A stretch of 64,000 nt of DNA, from positions 211,557-275,556 of the forward strand of contig JBEHXV010000001.1 in assembly GCA_048498515.1 (NCBI GenBank), read 5' to 3'. Each line of letters begins with the position of its first letter. Positions within the stretch are counted from its first letter, which is position 1. The stretch comes from UBA4416 sp048498515 (GTDB lineage: Bacteria; Bacteroidota; Bacteroidia; B-17B0; Aurantibacillaceae). Positions 8,810 through 16,213 of the stretch are shown in pieces. A program made the translations under genes and the position numbers. The notes beneath the pieces were generated by a model. That model worked only from the letters and a program-made list of their open reading frames with translations. It made no database searches and was not told where the DNA came from.

Positions 8810-9331
8810 CTATTTATCCATTTCTTTTAAATTCCTGGAATACATGAAAACAAACACCAGGTCGATAAGCACACCTATTACAAGCCCAATCATGGCAAAT
8901 TTTGCAGTACTTTGGCCAGGAGGGCCCATCATATCGAAAGCATTTTTACCCATTAATGCTACCGTGGAATATGGTAAAATTTCGGCAATGGCATAAATAT
9001 AAAATCCTATTCTTTTAAAATTCCACATCATCAATACTCCCAAAAAAGAGATAAGTGTATATACCAATTCCAGGTACGGAGAAATTTTAAAAATAGGATC
9101 ATTCTGCATTTCTATCATATTGTTCTCCATCTGATCGGCCCCTTCGGGACTAATGGCCCTGAACTTTTCAATGTTCTTTTGCATATTTTCAGGTGTATTG
9201 TTATAAATTTTCAATATGCTTGAAGCAACCCCCAGGGCGCACATGATGAACGATAAGACGCACAACACCGTTAAAAACTGTGAGCGTTTTTTGGGCTGAG
9301 GGATTTCATCCGTTGTCAAAATATTTTCCAT
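8810..9331 (-). CDS. Small multi-pass membrane protein (paralogue of the next gene)
   Basis: A 173-residue protein with four hydrophobic segments. Its N-terminus MENIL...KKRSQFLTVLCVLSF matches that of the upstream gene (MENIL...KRPQFLTVLCILTW), so the two are duplicates that have diverged. A periplasmic loop of about 45 residues between the first two segments is rich in Met, Asn and Glu. I recognise no functional domain. It has its own promoter-like sequence between the two genes as well as possible read-through from the operon. Confidence 0.75.
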   Translation of the reverse strand: MENILTTDEIPQPKKRSQFLTVLCVLSFIMCALGVASSILKIYNNTPENMQKNIEKFRAISPEGADQMENNMIEMQNDPIFKISPYLELVYTLISFLGVLMMWNFKRIGFYIYAIAEILPYSTVALMGKNAFDMMGPPGQSTAKFAMIGLVIGVLIDLVFVFMYSRNLKEMDK

Positions 9332-9342
9332 AATTTTTTCTT

Positions 9343-9373
9343 CAAAGATAAATGTATACTCCCTAAAAACAAA
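9343..9373 (-). promoter_or_regulatory. Bacteroidota-type promoter
   Basis: On the minus strand TTTG (9373-9370), 19 bases, then TATCTTTG (9350-9343) fits the phylum consensus and lies just before the ATG at 9331. It overlaps the terminator of the gene upstream. Confidence 0.6.
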
Positions 9374-9411
9374 AAGCCCTTTCCTGGTTTCGAAAAGGGC
9401 TTTTTGTTTTT
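9365..9411 (-). terminator. Terminator after the 9421-9909 gene
   Basis: AAAAACAAAAAGCCCTTT pairs with its inverse at 9394-9411, with a loop of about 11 bases. The hairpin and T-run lie directly after the gene stop. Confidence 0.85.
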
Positions 9412-9420
9412 AATGAATTA

Positions 9421-9909
9421 TTATTTCATGTGTTTTACATTTAAGCCATATAAAACAATCCAGATAATGGCAATGATTAAAGCAACTGCCGCGCCCATGC
9501 TTCCCAGCATACCGCCACCGCCTAACACGAAAGCTGCAATGGGAGGGATGATCTCACCGGCAATGTAAATAAAGTAGCCTGTTTTTTTCAGTTTCCACAT
9601 TTGCATAGCGCCAAATATGCATAACAACGAACAGATGGTAGCTACCAAAAGATTAGGCACCCTGTTAACAACCGCCAAACGCATGGCTTCCTGCATGCCG
9701 CCCATCATTCCTGTAGGATCTGTAGCGCCTGACATATTCATATTCTCAAACATGGCTGCAGAGGCCTGTACAGTAAAAAACGTATAAATGGCGCTAATGA
9801 ATGCCAAAGCGCTTCCTATCCAGGTTAAAATGCATAATACGGTTAAAAACTGAGGCCTTTTTGGGGCTGCTTCTGTAGGTTGGTTTTCTGTGTAAAGGAT
9901 ATTTTCCAT
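9421..9909 (-). CDS. Small multi-pass membrane protein (paralogue)
   Basis: A 162-residue protein with four hydrophobic segments, a Met-rich extracytoplasmic loop (MFENMNMSGATDPTGMMGGM, about residues 54-73) and a Gly-rich turn LGGGGMLGSMGA before the last segment. It is a diverged copy of 8810-9331, sharing the cytoplasmic start and first membrane segment. No known domain is recognised. Upstream sequence shares a TTAACCCTTAAA leader with the 10395-10775 gene. Confidence 0.75.
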   Translation of the reverse strand: MENILYTENQPTEAAPKRPQFLTVLCILTWIGSALAFISAIYTFFTVQASAAMFENMNMSGATDPTGMMGGMQEAMRLAVVNRVPNLLVATICSLLCIFGAMQMWKLKKTGYFIYIAGEIIPPIAAFVLGGGGMLGSMGAAVALIIAIIWIVLYGLNVKHMK

Positions 9910-9996
9910 AATTTTTAGTTTAAGGGTTAATTATACTAAACTATGAATTTTAAACCGGTTACCCATGAAGGGCGTTTTGTTTTTATTAACAATATC

Positions 9997-10386
9997 CTAA
10001 TTCATAAGCAAAGGATAAAACACTGCCAGGAAAAAGATCACCGTAATAACCAGCTCAACAACGATAAAAGACCGTGATGGTTTTGTGGGGTTTACAAGGT
10101 ATATGGCAATTGCCAGAATACGCAACAAAAACTGGGAAAGGAAAAACAGGAAACAGCCAAAAGCGTTGGTATTATAACTTACTCCCTCACTGTAATTTAA
10201 ATGCGTAAAGGCCGAAAAGGCCCTTGAAAAACCGCAGGTTGAGCAGTTTTTACCGGTATAAGCCTTATAAACACATTCAATAGGCTGGTCGCTGGGATAA
10301 AAAAAATAGGAGTAGCCAAAGACTACTCCTATAATGAGAACAAAGATAAGATTAACAATAAAATACTCTCTTTTATTATTAACCAT
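9997..10386 (-). CDS. DUF2752 membrane protein
   Basis: A 129-residue protein with three to four membrane segments and the DUF2752 signature: Cys in IECVYKAYTGKNCSTCGFSRAF (about residues 37-58), containing C-x2-CGxSR. The family is common beside TM2 and DUF4190 proteins in Bacteroidota and has no assigned function. It starts eight bases after the DUF4190-like gene stop, so the two are an operon. Confidence 0.82.
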   Translation of the reverse strand: MVNNKREYFIVNLIFVLIIGVVFGYSYFFYPSDQPIECVYKAYTGKNCSTCGFSRAFSAFTHLNYSEGVSYNTNAFGCFLFFLSQFLLRILAIAIYLVNPTKPSRSFIVVELVITVIFFLAVFYPLLMN

Positions 10387-10394
10387 TACTTTAA

Positions 10395-10775
10395 TTAGTG
10401 CTGTTGTAATGAATCAGTCATTGTTTCAATAACTGCATTCATTTCTTGTCTTAATTTAGCAGTATCCATGTTTTCGATACCTTCTTTAAGTTGATCTAAA
10501 CCATCTTTAATTTTCATGTATTGCCAAACTGCAATTGAAGAACCAACCAGTGAGCAAACTAAGCCGGCAATAGCCATACCTTTTGCAGCTCCTGCTTTAT
10601 TAGCCTGAACAATGCTGATAACTGATAAGATCAAACCAATGATTCCAGGGAAAATAGCATACATACCCAGGCAAGGTACAAATGATAAAATGGCAGCTAA
10701 AATACCAAGTACCAAACCAGCGATACCTAAGCCTTTACCTGCTTTTGAATTTGTTGTAGTTGTTGTTTCTTCCAT
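10395..10775 (-). CDS. DUF4190-like small membrane protein
   Basis: A 126-residue protein with an acidic/Thr-rich start, then the DUF4190-type pattern GKGLGIAGLVLGILAAILSF and KGMAIAGLVCSLVGSSIAV, two Gly-rich membrane hairpins with a KANKAG-like loop. The last 40 residues form an amphipathic helix. It is the first gene of the 8810-10775 group. Its job is unknown; context suggests a membrane complex with DUF2752. Confidence 0.78.
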   Translation of the reverse strand: MEETTTTTNSKAGKGLGIAGLVLGILAAILSFVPCLGMYAIFPGIIGLILSVISIVQANKAGAAKGMAIAGLVCSLVGSSIAVWQYMKIKDGLDQLKEGIENMDTAKLRQEMNAVIETMTDSLQQH

Positions 10776-10920
10776 AATTTTGTGTTTTTAAGGGTTAAGG
10801 TTTTTTAAAATTGTCTTACAAAAAAAGTACAATTTCGGGCTTTAACCAAATTTAACGGCTTTAGTTATTAACAAATATCTTACAATAACCTTCTTTCATA
10901 CACGAAAAATTAAAATTCAT

Positions 10921-12639
10921 CTATAAATTGAGCTTTAGCCAGGCAGCAAAATTAAGCGAATCCTGTTTTGTTAACTTAAGCTTAATACTATCAAAATAAG
11001 TAAGGGCTTTTGCGCTTTTTGTTAGCTTAATAACTTTTAAATGCTGGTTTGAGGATACCATTAATTCCAGGTCCGCATCTCCAAAATAACCCACCCAATC
11101 GTTAAAATCATTTTTAAGCGTGTAGCCGTTTACCGATATGATCTCGTCGCCAATACCCAGGCCAGCTTTCCAGGATGGTGAATAAGGAGCAACCAACGAT
11201 ACCTTGCGGTTATAGCCAAAATCAATGGTCTTAAATCCATAAACTGATTCATTGATGTGTTGTGCCGGTGTTTTAACCATGTCAATATCCAAGTACTCAA
11301 AACATTCTGTTAACTGAGGCTCAAAATCTTCGGTACCATACACATAACGATTAAAAAAGTCCGACAGGGAAATACCAGCTGCCTGCTCGCAAAGTGTTAT
11401 AATATCTTTTTCGGAATAGCCTTTATGTAATTTCCCGTAGTCGTTGTACAACACGCGGCAAACGTCCCTCAACCCTTTTTGGTTACCGGTATGTTTCATA
11501 ATCAACACATCCAGCATAAAAGCCACCAGGTTCCCTTCATCGTAAATGGATGTTTTACGGTAAGGTGCACCCGGTACATAGCCATCCAGCCAGGTTTCCC
11601 AGCTTGAGTGCGCTACCGATAAGTTAAAGCGCCCGTAATTATGAAAATGTTTGTGCAACCTTTCTTCAAGCGTTTCAAAATACTGTTCGGTCGTAAACAC
11701 CCCGCTGCTCAATAACAACAAGTCGCCATAATACGTGGTAAAGCCTTCGTAAACATAGCCTGTACGGGCGTAATTTTCTTTGGCAAAATCGTAAGGCAGC
11801 ATTTCGGCCGGACGAATGTATTTAATATTCCAGGTATGAAATAATTCGTGGCAGGAAACACCTAAAATATCCTCGTAAGTTTTACCTTTATTAATGCTGT
11901 ATCCGGGCCCGATCGCAATAACAGTAGATTTTTGATGCTCTACTCCATGGTAAAATTTGAAAGGTAGTATCTGGAAGAGGAAATGATATTCCTTAACCGG
12001 GAAATCGCCCCAAAAACTCAGTTGTGTAGCTGTAAACTTCGTAAAATCAGCCTTCATCTTTTCAAAATCGGGCCGGCATTCGCCAATAAAATGAAGCCAG
12101 AATTTAATCCCCTTTACCTCGTAAAAATCCGACTGAAGCCCGGCGCTGGCCATAATAGGGCTGTCGGCCAGTTCATCAAACGAAGCCGCGGTTAAGATCT
12201 TTCCTTTAATGCTCAACGATGTGGCTATGTTATACGAATCAGGAATATCCAGCTCAACCACATGTTCTTCATTCATCCTGCCCGGCACATACATACACAA
12301 ATGAACCGGGTTCACATACAACTGCTTATCATCGGCATAGCAGGAACCGGCATTGATCTCGCTGGTAAAATAACTGTAGGTCACTTTCAGCTGTTTGGCG
12401 CCCTGCGTATCAATCACCCAAAGATCTTTATTGGTTTTGGTATAATTCAAAGCAGTTCCTTTTTCGTCCACTACATCTACCCGTTTTATGTTTTTGGCAA
12501 AATTGCCCAGCTCATACCTGCCCGGGCGCCAGGCAGGCAGTTGCAATTCCAGCAACGACGTATTTACCTGGTCTATGGTAAGGTCAATATAAATATAATG
12601 CGAAGAGGGGTTTTTGAGGTAGAATTTGTAGTGGATCAT
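10921..12639 (-). CDS. M61 family metallopeptidase with PDZ domain
   Basis: A 572-residue protein without an obvious signal peptide, related to glycyl aminopeptidases. The N-terminal 170 residues are a beta domain; the catalytic zinc motif HELFHTWNIKYIRP lies near residue 265, followed by a third ligand region YEGFTTYYGDLLL. A PDZ-like domain lies at about 460-550 (YSPSWKAGLGIGDEIISVNG). The family cleaves N-terminal glycine or other small residues from peptides. It is divergent from the TPR gene at 12706, with 66 bases between starts. The lack of a secretion signal suggests the cytosol, as for some Bacteroidota members. Confidence 0.92.
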   Translation of the reverse strand: MIHYKFYLKNPSSHYIYIDLTIDQVNTSLLELQLPAWRPGRYELGNFAKNIKRVDVVDEKGTALNYTKTNKDLWVIDTQGAKQLKVTYSYFTSEINAGSCYADDKQLYVNPVHLCMYVPGRMNEEHVVELDIPDSYNIATSLSIKGKILTAASFDELADSPIMASAGLQSDFYEVKGIKFWLHFIGECRPDFEKMKADFTKFTATQLSFWGDFPVKEYHFLFQILPFKFYHGVEHQKSTVIAIGPGYSINKGKTYEDILGVSCHELFHTWNIKYIRPAEMLPYDFAKENYARTGYVYEGFTTYYGDLLLLSSGVFTTEQYFETLEERLHKHFHNYGRFNLSVAHSSWETWLDGYVPGAPYRKTSIYDEGNLVAFMLDVLIMKHTGNQKGLRDVCRVLYNDYGKLHKGYSEKDIITLCEQAAGISLSDFFNRYVYGTEDFEPQLTECFEYLDIDMVKTPAQHINESVYGFKTIDFGYNRKVSLVAPYSPSWKAGLGIGDEIISVNGYTLKNDFNDWVGYFGDADLELMVSSNQHLKVIKLTKSAKALTYFDSIKLKLTKQDSLNFAAWLKLNL

Positions 12640-12705
12640 TATGAGAAAATTTAGGTTCTAATTTATAGAATGAATAAGTAAAAACAAATTATATTTACGT
12701 TTAAA

Positions 12706-13800
12706 ATGAGAGTGTTTTTTATCTGCGTCATCCTTTCTCATACTTGTTTTTCGCAGGTAAACGATTCGTTGCTGTACCAACTGAAACAAATTCCCAACGA
12801 TACCGAACGGGTTAACCAGATTTACCAGGCAGGTTTCGGTGTGCGCAACTCCGATCCCGACATGTCGTACCAATACGCGCTGGCCTGCAAAACAGAAGCC
12901 CTGAAAACAAAAAGCTCCGCGCACCTTGCCAAGAGTTACAACTTACTGGGAATTTTGCATTATAAAAAAGGCGATTATAAAAATGCCCTGCAATTCCAGG
13001 AACAAGCGCTTGAACTCAACAGTTCGGTAAACAATACGTATGGCATTGCCATTAACCAAACCAACCTGGGAAATATTTACAGCGATCTTAACCTGTATGC
13101 CAGGGCCGAATCGTGCTATCTTTCGGCGCTGCAAGCTTATAACGCTTTAAACAACACCCTGCACATTGCCAAAACCCTTATGAATATTGGCGTTTTAAAA
13201 TATGAACAAAAGCAGTTCGACGCGGCCATCAGGCAGTTTAAGGAAGCGTTGGTGTATGTGGAAGAAGTAAAGGATCACGACCTGAAAGCTTCCTGCTACA
13301 ACAACCTTGGCACCATTTACCGGGAAAAGGGAGAACAAGACACGGCGAAATTATACCTGGATGATGCCATTAATTTATACAGCATGACCGATGCTAAAAC
13401 CGAACTGGCCGATGCATTTAACAATATGGCAATTGTACAAATTAAAAAAGCGGATTTTGAGGAAGCCCTGAGTTACATAGAAGGCGCCGAATTAATTTGC
13501 AATAAATACAATTCGCCCGAAACTTTACTGGAGTTATACGATACCCGGTCGATGTTTTACGAAGCGCAAAAGAATTACGAACAGGCCTTGTTTTGGATGA
13601 AAAAACATGACGCGCTGAAAGACAGCATGCTGAACGCCGAGAAAGAAAACGCGGCTGCCGATGTATTTAGTGAACCTCTGAAACAGGAAAACCAGGTACA
13701 TACCAAACATTATGATACGGCTAATGCCCTGCCCTTTTTAATAACACTACTGGTTATACTGATCGGTATCCCGCTTTTTTTAATCCGCTATAAACGATGA
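12706..13800 (+). CDS. Secreted/membrane TPR protein without a kinase domain
   Basis: A 364-residue protein: signal peptide 1-17 (ends CFSQ), six or more tetratricopeptide repeats at about 45-310 (for example SYNLLGILHYKKGDYKNALQ and CYNNLGTIYREKGEQDTAKL), a short linker, and one membrane helix at about 341-358 ending in RYKR. This is the periplasmic half of the TPR sensor kinases and LuxR-type regulators common in Bacteroidota, but the protein stops right after the membrane helix, with no histidine kinase or DNA-binding domain. A -7-like TATATTTA precedes it. Its stop overlaps the start of the SUI1 gene by four bases (ATGA). Confidence 0.85.
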   Translation: MRVFFICVILSHTCFSQVNDSLLYQLKQIPNDTERVNQIYQAGFGVRNSDPDMSYQYALACKTEALKTKSSAHLAKSYNLLGILHYKKGDYKNALQFQEQALELNSSVNNTYGIAINQTNLGNIYSDLNLYARAESCYLSALQAYNALNNTLHIAKTLMNIGVLKYEQKQFDAAIRQFKEALVYVEEVKDHDLKASCYNNLGTIYREKGEQDTAKLYLDDAINLYSMTDAKTELADAFNNMAIVQIKKADFEEALSYIEGAELICNKYNSPETLLELYDTRSMFYEAQKNYEQALFWMKKHDALKDSMLNAEKENAAADVFSEPLKQENQVHTKHYDTANALPFLITLLVILIGIPLFLIRYKR

Positions 13801-14138
13801 GCAAAAAAGATAAAACAAGAGTAAATGTGGTTTACTCAACCAACCCCAACTTTAATTACCAGAATGAGGAAGAGCAGAACCAGGAAACCCTGCCTCCGCA
13901 ACAACAGAACCTTAAACTGTTCCTCGACCGCATTGGCGGCGGTAAAATGGTAACCCGCATTACCGGTTTTGTGGGTACCGAAGCCGACCTGGACGCGCTT
14001 GCCAAAACCCTCAAGCAAAAATGCGGGGTTGGGGGAAACTCAAAGGACGGAGCTATTTTAATACAGGGCGACAACAGGGATAAACTGTTGGACTTGTTGG
14101 TAAAAGCCAATTATAAGGCAAAAAAGGCGGGTGGATAA
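13797..14138 (+). CDS. SUI1/YciH family translation factor-like protein
   Basis: A 113-residue basic protein with the SUI1 core: GGGKMVTRITGFVGTEADLD then LAKTLKQKCGVGGNSKDGAI and IQGDNRDKLLDLL. The family is the bacterial counterpart of eIF1 and may monitor start-codon choice; in bacteria its role is not settled. It overlaps the preceding TPR gene by four bases, indicating translational coupling, though a functional link between the two is not evident. Confidence 0.93.
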   Translation: MSKKDKTRVNVVYSTNPNFNYQNEEEQNQETLPPQQQNLKLFLDRIGGGKMVTRITGFVGTEADLDALAKTLKQKCGVGGNSKDGAILIQGDNRDKLLDLLVKANYKAKKAGG

Positions 14139-14214
14139 TTTACCTGTGATTTTTATAAATAATTGAATTATAGAGTAAAAATACCGATATTAGAAAACAA
14201 AAAAACACTACACT

Positions 14215-14739
14215 ATGGACGGATTAATAGAACTATTGAAAATAATTATTCCCGCGGGCGCTGTTTTTGCCGCCGCTTATTTTTTAGTAAAGCGCTTTTT
14301 GGATAATGATGAAAAGCGCAGGGATCATGAATTGAAAAAAGCGACACTGGGAACCATTACCCCTTTAAAGATCCAGGCCTTTGAACGTGTCGTTATTTTT
14401 TTAGAACGCATTAACCCCAACAACCTTGTGGTGCGTGTCAACAAAAATGGAATTACAGCTCGTCAGCTGCACCTGGAACTGGTTACCGCGGTGAAGACTG
14501 AATACGAGCACAACCTGTCGCAACAAATTTACATGTCGCACAACGCCTGGGAGCTGGTAAAAAATGCCAAGGAGGAAGTAGTGCAACTGGTGAACATTTC
14601 CTCATCAAAAGTAGCCTCCGATGCCAACAGCTCCGAGCTTGCCATGATGATCCTGAACATTACGGCCAACCTTGGAAAAAAATTACCCAGCGAAGTAGCC
14701 CTGGAATACATTAAAAAAGAGATCGCTCAAACATTTTAG
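14215..14739 (+). CDS. Conserved Bacteroidota protein with N-terminal membrane helix (DUF7935-like)
   Basis: A 174-residue protein with one membrane helix at about residues 8-26 and a cytosolic helical remainder. Motifs include ALERVVIFLERINPNNLVVR-like text (AFERVVIFLERINPNNLVVR, about 57-76), QIYMSHNAWELVKNAKEEV and a final EVALEYIKKEIAQTF. I believe it matches a conserved Bacteroidota family of unknown function (recalled as DUF7935), but could not verify this. It lies just upstream of the methylmalonyl-CoA mutase genes, separated by a palindromic repeat. Confidence 0.7.
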   Translation: MDGLIELLKIIIPAGAVFAAAYFLVKRFLDNDEKRRDHELKKATLGTITPLKIQAFERVVIFLERINPNNLVVRVNKNGITARQLHLELVTAVKTEYEHNLSQQIYMSHNAWELVKNAKEEVVQLVNISSSKVASDANSSELAMMILNITANLGKKLPSEVALEYIKKEIAQTF

Positions 14740-14755
14740 AATAACAACAGCTAAT

Positions 14756-14810
14756 GTCAGGCTGAGCGGAGTCGAAGCCTATACCACCCTTCGACTCCGC
14801 TCAGGGTGAC
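14756..14810. repeat. REP-like palindrome (CTGAGCGGAGTCGAAG family)
   Basis: CTGAGCGGAGTCGAAG on the left and CTTCGACTCCGCTCAG on the right form a hairpin of 16 pairs with a short loop. The same core recurs at 40965-40993 and degenerate forms at 42641-42721 and 52701-52772. Confidence 0.8.
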
Positions 14811-14826
14811 AAAAAAGAAATTATTA

Positions 14827-16206
14827 ATGCAAAAACTATTTACCGAATTTACACCAACCACTGCCGCGCAATGGAAAGAGCAACTGGTTAAGGACCTGAA
14901 AGGTGTTGATTTTGATCAATTGACCTGGCATACCAATAACGGCCTGGACGTTCATCCCTTTTATACAAAAGAAGATATGCCGGGCGAAAAAGCACCACTG
15001 TTCTCTCACAGCGATTGGAACATTGGTACCTTTATACTTGTTGAGGATGAAAAAAAAGCGAATGCCACTGCCCTTGAAGCGTTGAACGGCGGCGTTTCCT
15101 GCTTAAGCTTTTGCCTGGATGGCGATAAAAACATACCGGCCCTTTTAAAAGATATTCTTATCGAGCACATTGCCGTTCAGTTTGTTCTAAACAATCACAT
15201 CGACACATTTGAGAAGCAATTATCGGCAATTATTAAAGAACGGGACCTTAGTTTTGAGCAGTTGAACATAAGCGTTAATTATGACGTGCTCGCACACCTT
15301 GCCGAACACGGAAACTGGTTAGCTAGTAAAGAGGCTGACCTTGCCGCATTCTTTAAAATATGCAACCTGCCTTTCAATACACATAAATTACTGGTCGATG
15401 CTTCCTTGTATCAAAACTCGGGAGCAAATCAGGTAACTGAGCTGGCATTGATCTTAAGTCACTATAATGAATACCTGAACGCTTTATCGGAAGCAAAATT
15501 TGATCTTAGTAATTTAAAAAGCGGGGTGCAGGTTAATGTGTCTGTTGGCTCCGACTTTTTTGGAGAAATTGCCAAACTAAGGGCTTTACGAAAATTAATT
15601 GCCCTCGTCAATAACGTATACAACATAAACGCGCATTTATTTATTTCGTGCAGCACCTCTCATTTGACTTTGGCCTCCAAAGATGCCTACACTAATTTAC
15701 TTCGCAGTTCCACGCAGGCCATGAGCGCTGTTATTGGTGGCTGCTCGGCCCTTTACGTCACACAATTTGATGAATTGCTGGATTCGGACAACAAAAACTT
15801 ATCGGTACGCATGGCTCGCAACCAGCAATTGATCCTGAAGGAAGAAAGTTACCTGGACAAAGCTTCCGATATTGGAGCCGGTTCTTATTACATTGAAAAG
15901 CTAACGGAAGAGCTGGCTGAAAAAGCCTTCGCGCTTTTTAAAAACTGGGAAACAAAAGGCGGCTTCATTGCCTGCCTTGAACAAGGATTGATACAGGCCG
16001 AGGTAAACAGGCAAGCTGCTGTACTGAAAGAAAAAACCGCTTCGGGCGAAATGGTTCTTATTGGTGTTAACAAATACATTAATGCCAGCGAGAAAGCGCC
16101 GATGGTAAAACATCATGAAACGGAAATGTCAAAAACAAGCATTGAACCCATTAAAGCCATTCGCCTTGCCGAGAAATTTGAAACTGAACAAGCACCTGTG
16201 AAATAA
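14827..16206 (+). CDS. mutA: Methylmalonyl-CoA mutase small subunit
   Basis: A 459-residue subunit of the adenosylcobalamin enzyme that interconverts succinyl-CoA and methylmalonyl-CoA. The protein opens MQKLFTEFTPTTAAQWKEQL and carries the barrel features of the non-catalytic subunit (NVSVGSDFFGEIAKLRALR, ARNQQLILKEESYLDKASDI, GAGSYYIEKLTEEL). It ends soon after the barrel, so it lacks the degenerate cobalamin-fold domain present in longer small subunits. The ATG at 14827 is chosen because an upstream GTG at 14806 lies in the palindromic repeat. The large-subunit gene follows after seven bases, so the two are co-expressed. Confidence 0.93.
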   Translation: MQKLFTEFTPTTAAQWKEQLVKDLKGVDFDQLTWHTNNGLDVHPFYTKEDMPGEKAPLFSHSDWNIGTFILVEDEKKANATALEALNGGVSCLSFCLDGDKNIPALLKDILIEHIAVQFVLNNHIDTFEKQLSAIIKERDLSFEQLNISVNYDVLAHLAEHGNWLASKEADLAAFFKICNLPFNTHKLLVDASLYQNSGANQVTELALILSHYNEYLNALSEAKFDLSNLKSGVQVNVSVGSDFFGEIAKLRALRKLIALVNNVYNINAHLFISCSTSHLTLASKDAYTNLLRSSTQAMSAVIGGCSALYVTQFDELLDSDNKNLSVRMARNQQLILKEESYLDKASDIGAGSYYIEKLTEELAEKAFALFKNWETKGGFIACLEQGLIQAEVNRQAAVLKEKTASGEMVLIGVNKYINASEKAPMVKHHETEMSKTSIEPIKAIRLAEKFETEQAPVK

Positions 16207-16213
16207 GATAGAT

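Noticed and set aside
14756..14810. The REP-like palindrome as a simple terminator
   Set aside because: It has no T-run after the stem and the same core appears in other spacers, so it is a repeat first; some termination effect is possible.
14806..14826. In-frame GTG start before the methylmalonyl-CoA mutase small subunit
   Set aside because: It lies in the REP-like repeat and adds residues not found in the family; the ATG at 14827 matches the known start.
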